From: Pyrinomonadaceae bacterium
GTDB lineage: Bacteria; Acidobacteriota; Blastocatellia; Pyrinomonadales; Pyrinomonadaceae
Assembly (NCBI GenBank): GCA_021228405.1
Contig: JAJQRF010000016.1
Coordinates: 16,842 to 80,841, forward strand
Reading direction: 5' to 3'
DNA length: 64,000 nt
The notes under the pieces were generated by a model, which worked only from the letters and a program-made list of their open reading frames with translations, was not told the origin of the DNA and made no database searches. How positions within the stretch are numbered: position 1 is the stretch's first letter; each line of letters starts with the position of its first letter. The translations under genes were made by a program, and so were the position numbers. Below are positions 63,631 through 64,000 of this stretch, one piece after another.

Positions 63631-63684
63631 AAGTTTTCGATTTTGGGTTTATAACTAATAAACTGTAAACCCGAATTGGAGCGG

Positions 63685-63760
<76 letters not shown>

Positions 63761-63794
63761 ATATTTGTTTTTGAAAAAAGAATTTATAAACTTT

Positions 63795-63869
63795 GCCCGA
63801 GTAGCTCAGGGGTAGAGCGCTTCCTTGGTAAGGAAGAGGTCACGGGTTCAAATCCCGTCTTGGGCTCCA
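63795..63869 (+). tRNA. tRNA-Thr (anticodon GGU)
   Basis: Acceptor GCCCGAG / CTTGGGC (one G-U pair), anticodon stem CTTCC / GGAAG enclosing GGT at 63827-63829, T arm GGGTTCAAATCCC, encoded CCA. It is followed 57 bases later by tuf. Confidence 0.97.
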
Positions 63870-63926
63870 TTAAGACTTTATAATTTGTAATAAATATAAT
63901 AATTCGACTGGAGAATATATTAAGAG

Positions 63927-64000
63927 ATGAGCAAAGAGAAATTTGACAGATCGAAGCCGCACGTGAATATCGGGACGATCGGACACGTGGATCACGGGAA
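63927..64000 (+). CDS. tuf: Elongation factor Tu, 3' end outside window
   Basis: The last 74 bases begin MSKEKFDRSKPHVNIGTIGH, followed by VDHG: the invariant EF-Tu N-terminus with the first part of the P-loop GHVDHGKT. EF-Tu carries aminoacyl-tRNA to the ribosome. The order tRNA-Tyr, tRNA-Gly, tRNA-Thr, tuf is the common bacterial arrangement. A GGAG ribosome site lies at 63910-63913. Confidence 0.96.
   Translation, partial: MSKEKFDRSKPHVNIGTIGHVDHG

Overview
The window is a 64 kb piece of a bacterial chromosome of moderate GC content. It probably comes from an Acidobacteriota member, with Blastocatellia/Pyrinomonadales as the best guess. That placement is inferred from two secreted VWFA proteins of the acidobacterial type, an Oar-like segment with a plug-type LPVNGRSF motif, the alpha-2-macroglobulin style, and the Tyr-Gly-Thr tRNA cluster ahead of tuf. 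No rRNA or taxonomic marker is complete here, so this is not proven. Most genes lie on the + strand. Several neighbours are coupled by TAATG or ATGA stop/start overlaps.

Positions 1-21583 hold a large exopolysaccharide/O-antigen-like locus. It has a flippase (cut by the window edge), six glycosyltransferases (five GT4/GT-B-like, one GT2), two SAM methyltransferases, a secreted beta-helix protein, a NodU-type carbamoyltransferase, a GT-C-like membrane protein, a glutamine-dependent asparagine synthase homologue, an RmlA-like nucleotidyltransferase and an RmlC-like cupin. It ends with a fusion of a WecA/MraY-type phosphoglycosyl transferase to a PglF-like membrane/Rossmann module, a TPR protein and an O-antigen ligase/polymerase. 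Together they look able to make, decorate, export and polymerise a surface glycan. A small minus-strand satellite at 27736-30410 (DegT aminotransferase, PglC-like sugar transferase, methyltransferase) probably belongs to the same kind of pathway.

Positions 21595-36577 are mixed: a very long TPR protein with a Pro/Thr/Glu-rich stretch, a secreted NUC1 endonuclease, a coiled-coil zinc-ribbon protein, trmFO followed by a 58-residue membrane miniprotein and a TauE/SafE transporter, a VWFA protein, xerC and a SIMPL-domain protein.

Positions 36739-52832 carry envelope and periplasmic genes. There is a 1975-residue thioester alpha-2-macroglobulin with unusual inserted segments, a convergent Slt-type lytic transglycosylase, a second VWFA protein, an enolase-superfamily enzyme (MenC/dipeptide epimerase type), a PQQ-dehydrogenase-like propeller fused to a PEBP domain, and a TonB-dependent receptor whose signal peptide is partly encoded by a dispersed inverted repeat.

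Positions 53078-64000 contain ettA, a tandem pair of related lipoproteins, a GT-C-like membrane protein, a block of membrane/regulator/FAD-reductase/DUF4173 genes, xerD, three tRNAs and the first codons of tuf. At least two families of intergenic inverted repeats are scattered through the window, repeatedly placed directly in front of start codons. I found no CRISPR array, prophage or insertion sequence.
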